Shown: positions 41,831 to 48,983 of the stretch, piece by piece
Layout of the letters: every line of letters starts with the position of its first letter
How positions within the stretch are numbered: position 1 is the stretch's first letter
Assembly (NCBI GenBank): GCA_044221555.1
Contig: JBGAOY010000002.1
Coordinates: forward strand, 1-64,000
DNA from: JAEUJM01 sp044221555
GTDB lineage: Bacteria; Actinomycetota; Acidimicrobiia; Acidimicrobiales; DATDAH01
Length of the DNA stretch: 64,000 nt
Direction: 5' to 3'
The notes under the pieces: generated by a model
The model's input: only the letters and a program-made list of their open reading frames with translations
What the model was told of the DNA's origin: nothing
The model's database searches: none
Position numbers and translations under genes: made by a program

Positions 41831-43447
41831 TCAGGTGGCGGCCGTGTCGTCGCGGGCGCCCGCGGCCCGATCGCGCAACACGTTCTTCTCCACTTTGCCG
41901 GTGGCGTTGAGGGGCAGTTCGTCGACCACCTCGACCGCCCGCGGCACCTTGTAGTTGGCCATCTCGTCCCGGGCCCAGGCGATGACCTGGGCAGGGTCGA
42001 CGGTGGCGCCCGGGCGAGCGACGACGAAGGCCATGCCCACCTCGCTGAGGCGCTCGTCGGGGACGCCGATGACCGCGGCGGCGGCGAGGTCGGGGTGGCG
42101 CACCAGGTGGTTCTCGATCTCGGCGGGGTAGGCGTTGAACCCGCCGACGATGAACATGTCCTTCGAGCGGCCGACGATGCGCAGGTTGCCCTGCTCGTCG
42201 ACCACGCCGAGGTCGCCGGTGCGCAGCCAGCCGTCGGCCGACAGCGCCGCGGCCGTGGCCTCGGGGTCGTCGAGGTACTCGGCCATGACGGTGGGGCCGC
42301 GCAGCACGATCTCACCGGGCTCGCCCGTGGCGACCTCCGTGTCGTGCCCACCGGGCGTGCTGTCGAGGATGCGCACCTCGAAGCCGGGGCGGGGTCGTCC
42401 GACGGTGGTGGCGACCACCTCGGCGTCGTCGCCGGGGCCGGTGGCGGACGCGGTGCCCGCCTCGGTGAGCCCGTACCCCGTGACCACCACCGAGAACGGC
42501 AACTCGTCGAACACCCGGCGGATGAGCTCGACGGGGATGTCGGCCGCCCCCGTGACCGCGACCCGCGGGGCGGAGAGGTCGTGCTCGCTCCGCTGGGGGT
42601 TGTCGAGGATCGACTGGTACAGCGTCGGTGCCCCCGGCAGGACCGTGATGTGCTCGGCGGCGGCCCGCGCCAGTGCCCGGTCGGCGTCGAACACCGGCTC
42701 GGGGTACATGGTGGCGCCGGCGGCGACGCAGGCGAGGATGCCCGCCTTCAACCCGAACATGTGGAAGTAGGGGTTCACCATGAGGTACCGGTCGTCGGCG
42801 GTGAGCCCGGTCATGGCCACCCAGTCGGTCGCCACGCCGAGGGTGCGGCCGTGGGTCATCACGACGCCCTTGGGCACGCCGGTGGTGCCCGACGTGAACA
42901 GGATGTCCGAGCGGTCGGCCGGGCCGAGCCCGCGGGCGCGGCGCGCCACCTCGGCCCGCGCGTCGTCGGTAGCCCCGGCCAGGAAGCCCGCCCAGTCGAC
43001 GGTGCCGTCGGGTGCGTCCCCCCGGGCCACCACGGTCGTCTGCAGGTCGGGCAGCGCCACCCCGGTGGCGGCCAGCATCGCGACGTAGTCGGTGCCGAGG
43101 AAGTCGGTGACGGTGACGAGGGCCTTGGCGCCGCTGCGGACCAGCGGCACGGCGGCCTCGTGTCCCTTGAACCGGGTGTTGACCGGCACCAGCACCGCGC
43201 CGGCCTGGAACAGGCCCAGGACCGCGACCACCCACTCGGCGCTGTTGTACGACCAGATGGCCACCCGGTCGCCCGTCTCGATGCCGGCGGCCACCAGCGC
43301 GGCCGCGAACCCACTCGACCGCTCCGCCAGCTCGGCGTAGGTGAGCTGCACGTCGCCGTCGACGACCGCGGGCCGGTCACCCACCTGTTCGACCGTGGCG
43401 GCCAGCAGCGCCGGGATGCTCGCCGGCGCACCGCCCGGCCCGCTCAC
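41831..43447 (-). CDS. AMP-forming acyl-CoA synthetase, FadD3-like
   Basis: A 538-residue ANL ligase: LFTSGTTGVPKGVVMTHGRT, YGLTEAGTAS, LRTGDLGVVDEQGNLRIVGR, SKDMFIVGGFNAYPAE, and catalytic Lys in NATGKVEKNVLRDR. This last pattern and the overall length resemble FadD3/FadD17-type ligases used for ring-derived acids in steroid degradation. GTG 43447 is chosen because the repeat 43451-43511 immediately upstream supplies GGGAGCGG as ribosome site; longer reading frames only translate repeat DNA. Confidence 0.86.
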   Translation of the reverse strand: MSGPGGAPASIPALLAATVEQVGDRPAVVDGDVQLTYAELAERSSGFAAALVAAGIETGDRVAIWSYNSAEWVVAVLGLFQAGAVLVPVNTRFKGHEAAVPLVRSGAKALVTVTDFLGTDYVAMLAATGVALPDLQTTVVARGDAPDGTVDWAGFLAGATDDARAEVARRARGLGPADRSDILFTSGTTGVPKGVVMTHGRTLGVATDWVAMTGLTADDRYLMVNPYFHMFGLKAGILACVAAGATMYPEPVFDADRALARAAAEHITVLPGAPTLYQSILDNPQRSEHDLSAPRVAVTGAADIPVELIRRVFDELPFSVVVTGYGLTEAGTASATGPGDDAEVVATTVGRPRPGFEVRILDSTPGGHDTEVATGEPGEIVLRGPTVMAEYLDDPEATAAALSADGWLRTGDLGVVDEQGNLRIVGRSKDMFIVGGFNAYPAEIENHLVRHPDLAAAAVIGVPDERLSEVGMAFVVARPGATVDPAQVIAWARDEMANYKVPRAVEVVDELPLNATGKVEKNVLRDRAAGARDDTAAT

Positions 43448-43450
43448 GTT

Positions 43451-43578
43451 TCCCGCTCCCGGCGACGGCGTCGTCGGGCCGCTCGGGCCCCGCCCTCGTG
43501 CCTCGGGCTCATTGGTCTCCCGCTCCTGGCGACTGCGTCGTCGGGCCGCTCGGGCCCCGCCCTCGTACCTCGGGCTCA
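43451..43578 (-). repeat. family B intercistronic elements, two copies
   Basis: Copies 43451-43511 and 43518-43578, 61 bp each, differing at a few bases. On the minus strand each runs TGAGCCCGAGG...GGGCCCGAGCGGCCCG...CAGGAGCGGGAG (or CGGGAGCGGGAA). The left one ends 3 bp before the ligase start. Confidence 0.88.
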
Positions 43579-43688
43579 CGGCCAGGTTGCCGCCCATGAT
43601 CGTGCGGGTGTCCTCGTCGCTCCTCGATCACGCTGGCGAGCGTGGGGAACATCAGCGTGCGGTCGAGGCCCTGGGTGGCTGAGGACAT
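43579..43688 (-). pseudogene. amidohydrolase relic with internal deletion
   Basis: ATG 43688 opens MSSATQGLDRTLMFPTLASV, then IEERR, matching the LMFPTLASxxEER block of amidohydrolase-2 proteins. A shifted frame then gives EDTRTIMGGNLA, the amidohydrolase C-terminal GGNxA motif. About 250 intervening residues are missing. A family B repeat abuts the end. Confidence 0.6.
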
Positions 43689-43765
43689 GGGTTGCCTCGT
43701 GGAGAACTGCATCATCACACTGTGACAGTGCCCCTGCACCGTGGTCGGAGGGGGGAGCGGGGCGA

Positions 43766-44719
43766 TCACAGCGAGGGGGCCAGCGAGGCCAGGAGGTCGC
43801 GGGTGCGCCGCGAGGAGGCCACCAACTCGTCGCGGCCGCTGCCGATGGGTACCACCCGCACGGAGAGGTCGGTGACCCCCGCAGCGGCGTACGACCGCAG
43901 CCGCCGCTCGACCGCGGCCTCGTCGCCGGCCGCCAGGAGGTCGCCGACGCTCGCGGCGTCACCCCGGTCGAGGAGGCGTTGGTAGTTGGGTGACACCTCG
44001 GCCTCGGACAGGATGCGGTTGGTCCGCTCCACCGCGGCGTCGACCTCGTCGTCGCGGCACAGGCACACGGGGATGCCGGCCACCACCCGCGGGGCCGGTC
44101 GGCCCGCGCCCTCGGCCGCGCTGGTGAGCAGGGGCACCACGTGGTCGGCGATGGCCCGTTCGTCGGCCAACCACAAGATGGTGCCGTCCGTGCGCTCGCC
44201 GGCGAGGCGCAGCATCACCGGCCCGAGCGCGGCGAGGAGCATCGGGGTGGGGACCAGATCGGTGACGTCGAGGGGGTTGTGGACGGCATACTGCTCGTTC
44301 TCGACGTCGACCGGGCCCGGACCGGCCAGCGCGGGCCCGAGCACGTCGAGGTAGGCGGCCATGGCTCGTGCCGGCCGCTCGTAGGACAGCCCCAGCATGT
44401 CCTCGACGATCCAGTGGTGCGACACGCCGAGGCCGAGGGCGAAGCGCCCCTCGCACACCGCCTGGACCGACAAGGCCTGCTGGGCGGTGGCGATGGGGTG
44501 GCGCGTCTGGATGGGCACCACCGCAGTGCCCACCTCGATGCGGCCGGTCGCGGCACCGATCAGCGCGGCGGCGGTCATGGCGTCGAACTCGTCGGGGATC
44601 TGCGGGATCCACACCGACGCCAGGCCCGCCTCCGCGGCCCAGGTCGCGTCGGCGAGGAGGCGATCGACCTTCGTCGCGTACCGGCCCCGCTCGGGGCCCA
44701 CCATCACGCCGACGCGCAT
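43766..44719 (-). CDS. LLM class F420-dependent oxidoreductase
   Basis: A 317-residue luciferase-like protein resembling the actinobacterial F420 subgroup (TIGR03564-like). N-terminal MRVGVMVGPERGRYATKVDR, then AGLASVWIPQIPDEFDAM, IEVGTAVVPIQTRHPIATAQQ and GRFALGLGVSHHWIVEDMLG. The last block is the phosphate/cofactor region. Likely a hydride transfer with F420; substrate unknown. ATG 44719 follows AGGAGGCGCGGG. Downstream lies the amidohydrolase relic. Confidence 0.87.
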   Translation of the reverse strand: MRVGVMVGPERGRYATKVDRLLADATWAAEAGLASVWIPQIPDEFDAMTAAALIGAATGRIEVGTAVVPIQTRHPIATAQQALSVQAVCEGRFALGLGVSHHWIVEDMLGLSYERPARAMAAYLDVLGPALAGPGPVDVENEQYAVHNPLDVTDLVPTPMLLAALGPVMLRLAGERTDGTILWLADERAIADHVVPLLTSAAEGAGRPAPRVVAGIPVCLCRDDEVDAAVERTNRILSEAEVSPNYQRLLDRGDAASVGDLLAAGDEAAVERRLRSYAAAGVTDLSVRVVPIGSGRDELVASSRRTRDLLASLAPSL

Positions 44720-44736
44720 CCCGCGCCTCCTCGACC

Positions 44737-44751
44737 GAGAACTGGATTCTT
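44737..44751 (-). promoter_or_regulatory. AGAAT-type operator copy
   Basis: GAGAACTGGATTCTT, 12 of 15 to the consensus with arms GAGAAC/ATTCTT, 17 bp before the LLM gene. Confidence 0.5.
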
Positions 44752-44838
44752 GTCAGAGAGTAACGTAGATCTCGCATCGACGCGTGGGCGGGTCCGTGCG
44801 CCCGCGCCCACGGCGCGCCGGGTGCGGCGCGCCGCCGA

Positions 44839-45666
44839 TCAGAACGTGCTCTCCAGGAACCCGACCGCGCCGCTCGCCCCGGGGAACGAGCCGGTGATGC
44901 CCGACGACTGGTAGCCGGCGTCGGTGATCATGGTGATGCCGGTGATGCCCACCGCGGCGTCGCTGCACAGGAACACGAGCGGGTAGGCCTGCTCGGCGGG
45001 GGTGGACGCCTCGATGCCGGCCTCTTCCCGGTAGTCGGCGCCGAAGCCCAGCCAGGTCTCGGCGTTGGCCTGGGCCAGGGGGGTGTTGGTCGGCCCGGGC
45101 ATGATCGCGTTGATCCGGATGCCCTGCTGCAACAGGCCGAACGCCTCCTGGGCCACGTAGGTGTTGATGGCCAGCTTCGACCACATGTAGTCGGCCTTGT
45201 TGTTGTCGCGGGCGTACTGGGCGGCGGCATCGAACCCCTCGACCGCGAGGTAGGCCTGCGCAGCTTCGAGGTTGGCCCGCCACCCCATGCCGGCGGCCGA
45301 CGAGATCATGCCGATGGCCGACCCGCGCGGCAGCTTGCCCGCGGCGAGCAAGCGGTTGATGAGGTGGCGGTGGCCGATGAAGTTGATGCGCTCGATGCCC
45401 GGGGTGCCGTCGGCGACGCCGGCGCACGAGAACAGGGCGTCGACGGGCCCGGCGACCGCGTCGGCGAGGGCGTCGATCGATGCCTCGTCCGCGAGGTCGA
45501 CTTGGAGCGACTCGACGCCGTCGAGGGTGACCGGTGCGCGGTCGGCGACGATCACCTCGGCGCCGGCGTCCTTCACCAGCTCGGCCGTGGCCGCGCCCAT
45601 GCCGGTGGCGCCTCCGACCACGAGGGCTCGCTTCCCGTCGTACCGGAATGCATCGAACGGTGTCAT
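44839..45666 (-). CDS. SDR family oxidoreductase
   Basis: A 275-residue SDR: GGATGMG at about 18-24, VADRAP after beta-2, FSCAGVADG, Ser in MISSAAGMGW, and YMWSK as the catalytic Tyr/Lys. A long loop between the Ser and Tyr (YLAVEGFDAAAQYARDNNKA) is characteristic of the 3-alpha-HSD/CR-like SDRs. It may oxidise an alcohol on a bulky substrate. ATG 45666; the upstream spacer is a 15-bp minisatellite. Confidence 0.85.
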   Translation of the reverse strand: MTPFDAFRYDGKRALVVGGATGMGAATAELVKDAGAEVIVADRAPVTLDGVESLQVDLADEASIDALADAVAGPVDALFSCAGVADGTPGIERINFIGHRHLINRLLAAGKLPRGSAIGMISSAAGMGWRANLEAAQAYLAVEGFDAAAQYARDNNKADYMWSKLAINTYVAQEAFGLLQQGIRINAIMPGPTNTPLAQANAETWLGFGADYREEAGIEASTPAEQAYPLVFLCSDAAVGITGITMITDAGYQSSGITGSFPGASGAVGFLESTF

Positions 45667-45764
45667 GTGTGCTCCTTGGATCAAGCGCTGCGGCGGTGGA
45701 TGGTGGTGGTGGTGGGGCGGGTGCGGTCGGGCGGCCGTGCGGTGGGGGTGCGTCGGTGAGGTGG

Positions 45765-45838
45765 GGTTCGGTGAGGTGGGGTTCGGTGAGGCGGGGTTCG
45801 GTGAGGCGGGGTTCGGTGTGGCGGGTTCGGTGAGGCGG
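45765..45838. repeat. 15-bp minisatellite, about five copies
   Basis: Units of GGTTCGGTGAGGCGG starting at 45765, between two minus-strand SDR genes; one unit is 14 bp. Confidence 0.88.
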
Positions 45839-45845
45839 CGTGTGG

Positions 45846-46634
45846 TCAGGCGGGGTTCGGTGTGGGCAGCGGCGGGACCGTCTCGCCCGGCGCGGGTGGG
45901 CGGGGGGCGAGGAACACCGAGGCGATCGACACCGACGTGCCGGCGCGCAGCACGGTGGCGACTGCGGTGATCACCTCGTCGACGTCGATCAGCCGCTCCC
46001 CGATGTAGCCCTTCTCGATCCAGCCCGGCACCAGTTCCGTGGCCAGCTCCATGTCCCAGCCCACGTTGAAGCCGGACTGGGCGTCGCCCTCGCCGCCGGC
46101 GCAGTTGCCCACCACCACCCGGGTGAACCCGAGGTGGGGATGCTCGATCTGCCAGGCGTCGACCAGCTTGTCGAGGGCGGCCTTGCTGACCGCGTAGGCG
46201 CCCAGGCCGGGCCACGGCGACGTGAGCGACGCCACGATCGACGAGAGGTAGACCACCCGACCCTGTGACGTCTCGAGGTGGGGCACCGCGGCGGCGGTGA
46301 CCAGCGACGCGCCGATGACGTTGGTGTCGAACACGCGGCGCCATGTGTCACGGTCGAGGTCGGTGATGCGGGCGAGCGGGCCGATCGCCGGCGCGTACAC
46401 GAGGCCGTCGATGCCGCCCAGGGCCTCGGCGGCGGCGTCGATGGCGGAGTGGCACGACCCGCTGTCGGTCACGTCGCACTCGATCGCCACCGCGCCCGGC
46501 CCGGCCTCGGCCGCGGCGCTCTCCAGCCGGTCGCGCCGACGCGCCAGCAGCGCCACGCGGTCGCCCTGCTGGGCCAGCCCCACTCCGATGCAGCGACCGA
46601 GCCCGCTCGACGCTCCCACGACCACTGTGCGCAC
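45846..46634 (-). CDS. SDR family oxidoreductase
   Basis: A 262-residue SDR: VVGASSGLG at about 6-14, LARRRDRL after beta-2 (Arg pair suggesting NADP), the NAG position reads YAPAI, Ser in YLSSIVASL, and YAVSK. The C-terminal region is shortened and Pro-rich (LAPRPPAPGETVPPLPTPNP). GTG 46634 is preferred over TTG 46640, with a G-run ribosome site upstream. The exact non-palindromic motif lies 17 bp before the start, and the tandem-TetR gene is next upstream. Confidence 0.82.
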   Translation of the reverse strand: MRTVVVGASSGLGRCIGVGLAQQGDRVALLARRRDRLESAAAEAGPGAVAIECDVTDSGSCHSAIDAAAEALGGIDGLVYAPAIGPLARITDLDRDTWRRVFDTNVIGASLVTAAAVPHLETSQGRVVYLSSIVASLTSPWPGLGAYAVSKAALDKLVDAWQIEHPHLGFTRVVVGNCAGGEGDAQSGFNVGWDMELATELVPGWIEKGYIGERLIDVDEVITAVATVLRAGTSVSIASVFLAPRPPAPGETVPPLPTPNPA

Positions 46635-46651
46635 GCACAACCCCCCTTGAG

Positions 46652-46668
46652 TGACGTCGATGTTAGAC
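46652..46668 (-). promoter_or_regulatory. candidate non-palindromic operator
   Basis: TGACGTCGATGTTAGAC, exact match to TGACGNNGAYGTTAGAC, immediately upstream of the SDR gene and beside the tandem-TetR gene. Confidence 0.62.
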
Positions 46669-46780
46669 GACCGCCGGCCGGCGTTTCCGCATCCGGAAGC
46701 CAGGCTCTCAGCACGAGAGATCAGTGCTATCGCGCCGGGCCGACGGGGGCCATGACGGGGTCATGGCGCCCGCGCGCGCC

Positions 46781-48151
46781 CTACCGCCCGAGGAGCGCCG
46801 TCTCGATGATCGACGCGGCCAGGTCGGTGGCGGCGGGGGACCGGGGTCGGGCGCCGAAGGCCTCGAGCAGGCCCACCAGCACGATGGCCTCGGTCTCGAC
46901 GTCGCCGAAGCCCCGTGGGCGCAGGAACCCGGCCATCTGGCGACGCCCCCAGTCGAACACCGCGGCCGAGTCGTCGATGCGCTCGGCGTCGTGGAAGGCG
47001 TCGGCCCAGACTCGGATCAACGCCGCCTCCGAGGCCTGCGCCGTGTTGTAGCGGCGCATCCACGAGCGCAGGGCGGCGCCGGCGTCGGTCGAGCGGTCGT
47101 GCACCGCGTCGGTCGGGATGCCGGCGAACGCGGTCGACACCGTGCGCATGGCGTCGCCGGCGAGGAGGCGGGCGAACTGGTCCTTGTTGTCGAAGTACCG
47201 GTAGAAGGCGCCGTGCGACAACCCTGCGGCGGCGGCGATGTCGTCCACCCGCGTGCCGTGGAACCCCCGTCGGACCAGTTCGGTGCGGCCCGCCCGGAGG
47301 AGCGAGTCGTAGGTGCGCCGGCCGGCCGGTGTGAGCGACGACACGTCGTGGCGCTGTTCGAGGACCTGCTGCATGGCCGGCCCGAAGGCGAGGGCGGCGG
47401 GGGGTGTCGCCACGGGCGGGTGGACGTTCACGTCGGGCCGCAGGCCGAACAGCGACCGGTGGAAGACGTCGGTGGCGGCGTCGTCCAGGCGGTCACGCGG
47501 ATGGTCCGCCGGCGCCACCGAGCGCAGCGTCGCGGCGATGCCGAAGGAGGCGGTGATCGCCTTCATGAGCAGGTCGACGGTGGCGTCGAGGTGGCGGGCG
47601 GGGACCGTCGTGGTGACCAGGCGGGTGCGGAACCGGGCGACGTTGCGGGCACCGGCGCGCATCGAGCCACCGGCGACGGCCTCGTCGGTCTCGACCGCGG
47701 CCTGGAAGGTGGAGAAGACGGCGCGGTAGCGCTCGTGGAGGTCGCCGTAGCCGCTCACCCACGCCCGCAGCGCGCGCCACCCCTCGGCGTCGGCGGTCAC
47801 CGGCGCGAGGGCGTCGATCGACGCGGTGATCTGGCGCGCGATCTGGCCGGCGAGGTGCCGGAACACGTCCTCCTTGCTGGAGAAGTACTGGTAGAAGGAG
47901 ATGCGCGAGCAGCCCGCCACGTTGGCGATGCGGTCGATGCTGCACTGGTGGTACCCCGCCTCGCCGAACACCTGCAGGGCGGCATCGAGGATGCGCTGCT
48001 GGGTGCGCTGGCCCCGGGCGCCCACCCGCGGGTTGGTCGAGAAGGGCGCCCGGCGCAGCACCGCGTCCGTGTCGTCGTCGGCGGACCCGGTGCCGGCGCG
48101 GCTCGCGTCGCCCGTCTCGCCCGCGCTCCCGGGTGGGTGGCCGGTGGTCAC
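46781..48151 (-). CDS. tandem TetR regulator, Mce3R-like
   Basis: A 456-residue protein with two complete TetR units. The first HTH is at about 65-85 (CSIDRIANVAGCSRISFYQY followed by FSSKEDVF). The second is at about 293-318 (TRVDDIAAAAGLSHGAFYRY followed by FDNKDQFA). Each is followed by its own ligand domain. Mycobacterial Mce3R, a repressor of lipid genes, has the same two-unit layout and is known to bind a non-palindromic operator, which suits a non-identical pair of DNA-binding units. The matching TGACGNNGAYGTTAGAC sites in this window are plausible targets (inference). GTG 48151. Confidence 0.88.
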   Translation of the reverse strand: MTTGHPPGSAGETGDASRAGTGSADDDTDAVLRRAPFSTNPRVGARGQRTQQRILDAALQVFGEAGYHQCSIDRIANVAGCSRISFYQYFSSKEDVFRHLAGQIARQITASIDALAPVTADAEGWRALRAWVSGYGDLHERYRAVFSTFQAAVETDEAVAGGSMRAGARNVARFRTRLVTTTVPARHLDATVDLLMKAITASFGIAATLRSVAPADHPRDRLDDAATDVFHRSLFGLRPDVNVHPPVATPPAALAFGPAMQQVLEQRHDVSSLTPAGRRTYDSLLRAGRTELVRRGFHGTRVDDIAAAAGLSHGAFYRYFDNKDQFARLLAGDAMRTVSTAFAGIPTDAVHDRSTDAGAALRSWMRRYNTAQASEAALIRVWADAFHDAERIDDSAAVFDWGRRQMAGFLRPRGFGDVETEAIVLVGLLEAFGARPRSPAATDLAASIIETALLGR

Positions 48152-48188
48152 GCGAGGGTCGACGGTCGTCGGGCGGGCACGGGGAGGA

Positions 48189-48205
48189 TGACCATACCGT
48201 TGGAC
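48189..48205 (-). promoter_or_regulatory. degraded non-palindromic site before tandem-TetR gene
   Basis: TGACCATACCGTTGGAC keeps 11 of the 15 fixed bases of TGACGNNGAYGTTAGAC, 38 bp before the regulator start. It could be an autoregulatory site or chance. Confidence 0.3.
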
Positions 48206-48211
48206 GTCCGG

Positions 48212-48895
48212 TCAGAAGGCGGGGGGCGGGATGTCGGCGGCGACCTCGGCACGCGTCGGCTCGAAGGCCAGCAGGCCGGCGATGGCGGTGCTCTCGGCCA
48301 GCGGGTCGGCGTAGGTCCAGGCCACGTCGGGGAAGGTGTGTTTGGCGATGGTGGCGCTCCAGTACGACGCCGTCCCCTTGTACGGGCAGTAGGTGCGGGT
48401 CGCGCTGGCGACGAGGAGGTCCATCCGCACCGCGCCGGGGGCGATGTAGAGGCGGGGCTCGAGGGCGGTCTCGTAGAGCACGATGTCGGCCGGCCCGTCG
48501 ACCAGCACCTGCCCACCCACCTCCACCCGGAGCCGTCGGCCGGTGGGCAGGCAGTCGATCCGGTGGTACGGGTTCCGGGGATGGCCGAACACCTGCTCGT
48601 CCTCCTCGTACCAGGCGTCGACGCTGTCCCAGGGAACCTCGACGCGACCGGGGGCGGCGGGGTCGGCCCGGCCGAGATCGGACGCCACGTCCTCGGGCGG
48701 GAACGCGTAGGTGGGTGGCCGCCCGGGGCGGTGCACGAGGACCGACCGCTCGCTGTCGACCACCGTGCGCCCACCGGTGACGGCCCGGACCCGGCGGCGG
48801 TGGGGCTCGACGTAGACGATGCCCTCGGGGATCGGCTGGTTGAAGCGTCCCGCGGGCGTGCCGCTGAAGGGGCCGCGGCCGGTCGTGAGGCTCAT
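48212..48895 (-). CDS. DUF427 domain protein
   Basis: A 227-residue protein with two DUF427-type halves. The C-terminal half carries CPYKGTASYWSATI, the family hallmark, and DIVLYETALEPRLYIAPGAV; the N-terminal half has VDSERSVLVHRPGRPPTYAFP. DUF427 proteins are small beta-barrels common in actinobacteria without an assigned reaction. ATG 48895 uses the AGGAGCGG ribosome site at the end of the family B element. The next gene upstream is another DUF427 protein fused to a thioesterase. Confidence 0.85.
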   Translation of the reverse strand: MSLTTGRGPFSGTPAGRFNQPIPEGIVYVEPHRRRVRAVTGGRTVVDSERSVLVHRPGRPPTYAFPPEDVASDLGRADPAAPGRVEVPWDSVDAWYEEDEQVFGHPRNPYHRIDCLPTGRRLRVEVGGQVLVDGPADIVLYETALEPRLYIAPGAVRMDLLVASATRTYCPYKGTASYWSATIAKHTFPDVAWTYADPLAESTAIAGLLAFEPTRAEVAADIPPPAF

Positions 48896-48900
48896 GCTTG

Positions 48901-48983
48901 CCGCTCCTGGCGACGTCGTCGCCGGGCCGCTCGGGCCCCGCCCGTTGCGCGTTCAGCCACGCAGGCGGCGTCCCTCGGGCTCA
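48901..48983 (-). repeat. family B intercistronic element with short insert
   Basis: 83 bp. On the minus strand it starts with the TGA that ends the thioesterase gene (TGAGCCCGAGG), carries GGGCCCGAGCGGCCCG, and ends CCAGGAGCGG, the ribosome site of the DUF427 gene. About 22 extra bases lie in the middle compared with the 61-bp copies. Confidence 0.85.

Noticed and set aside
43448..43597. N-terminal extension of the CoA ligase reading through repeat DNA
   Set aside because: The extension is a translation of the two family B repeats and an amidohydrolase remnant; the GTG at 43447 has its own ribosome site.
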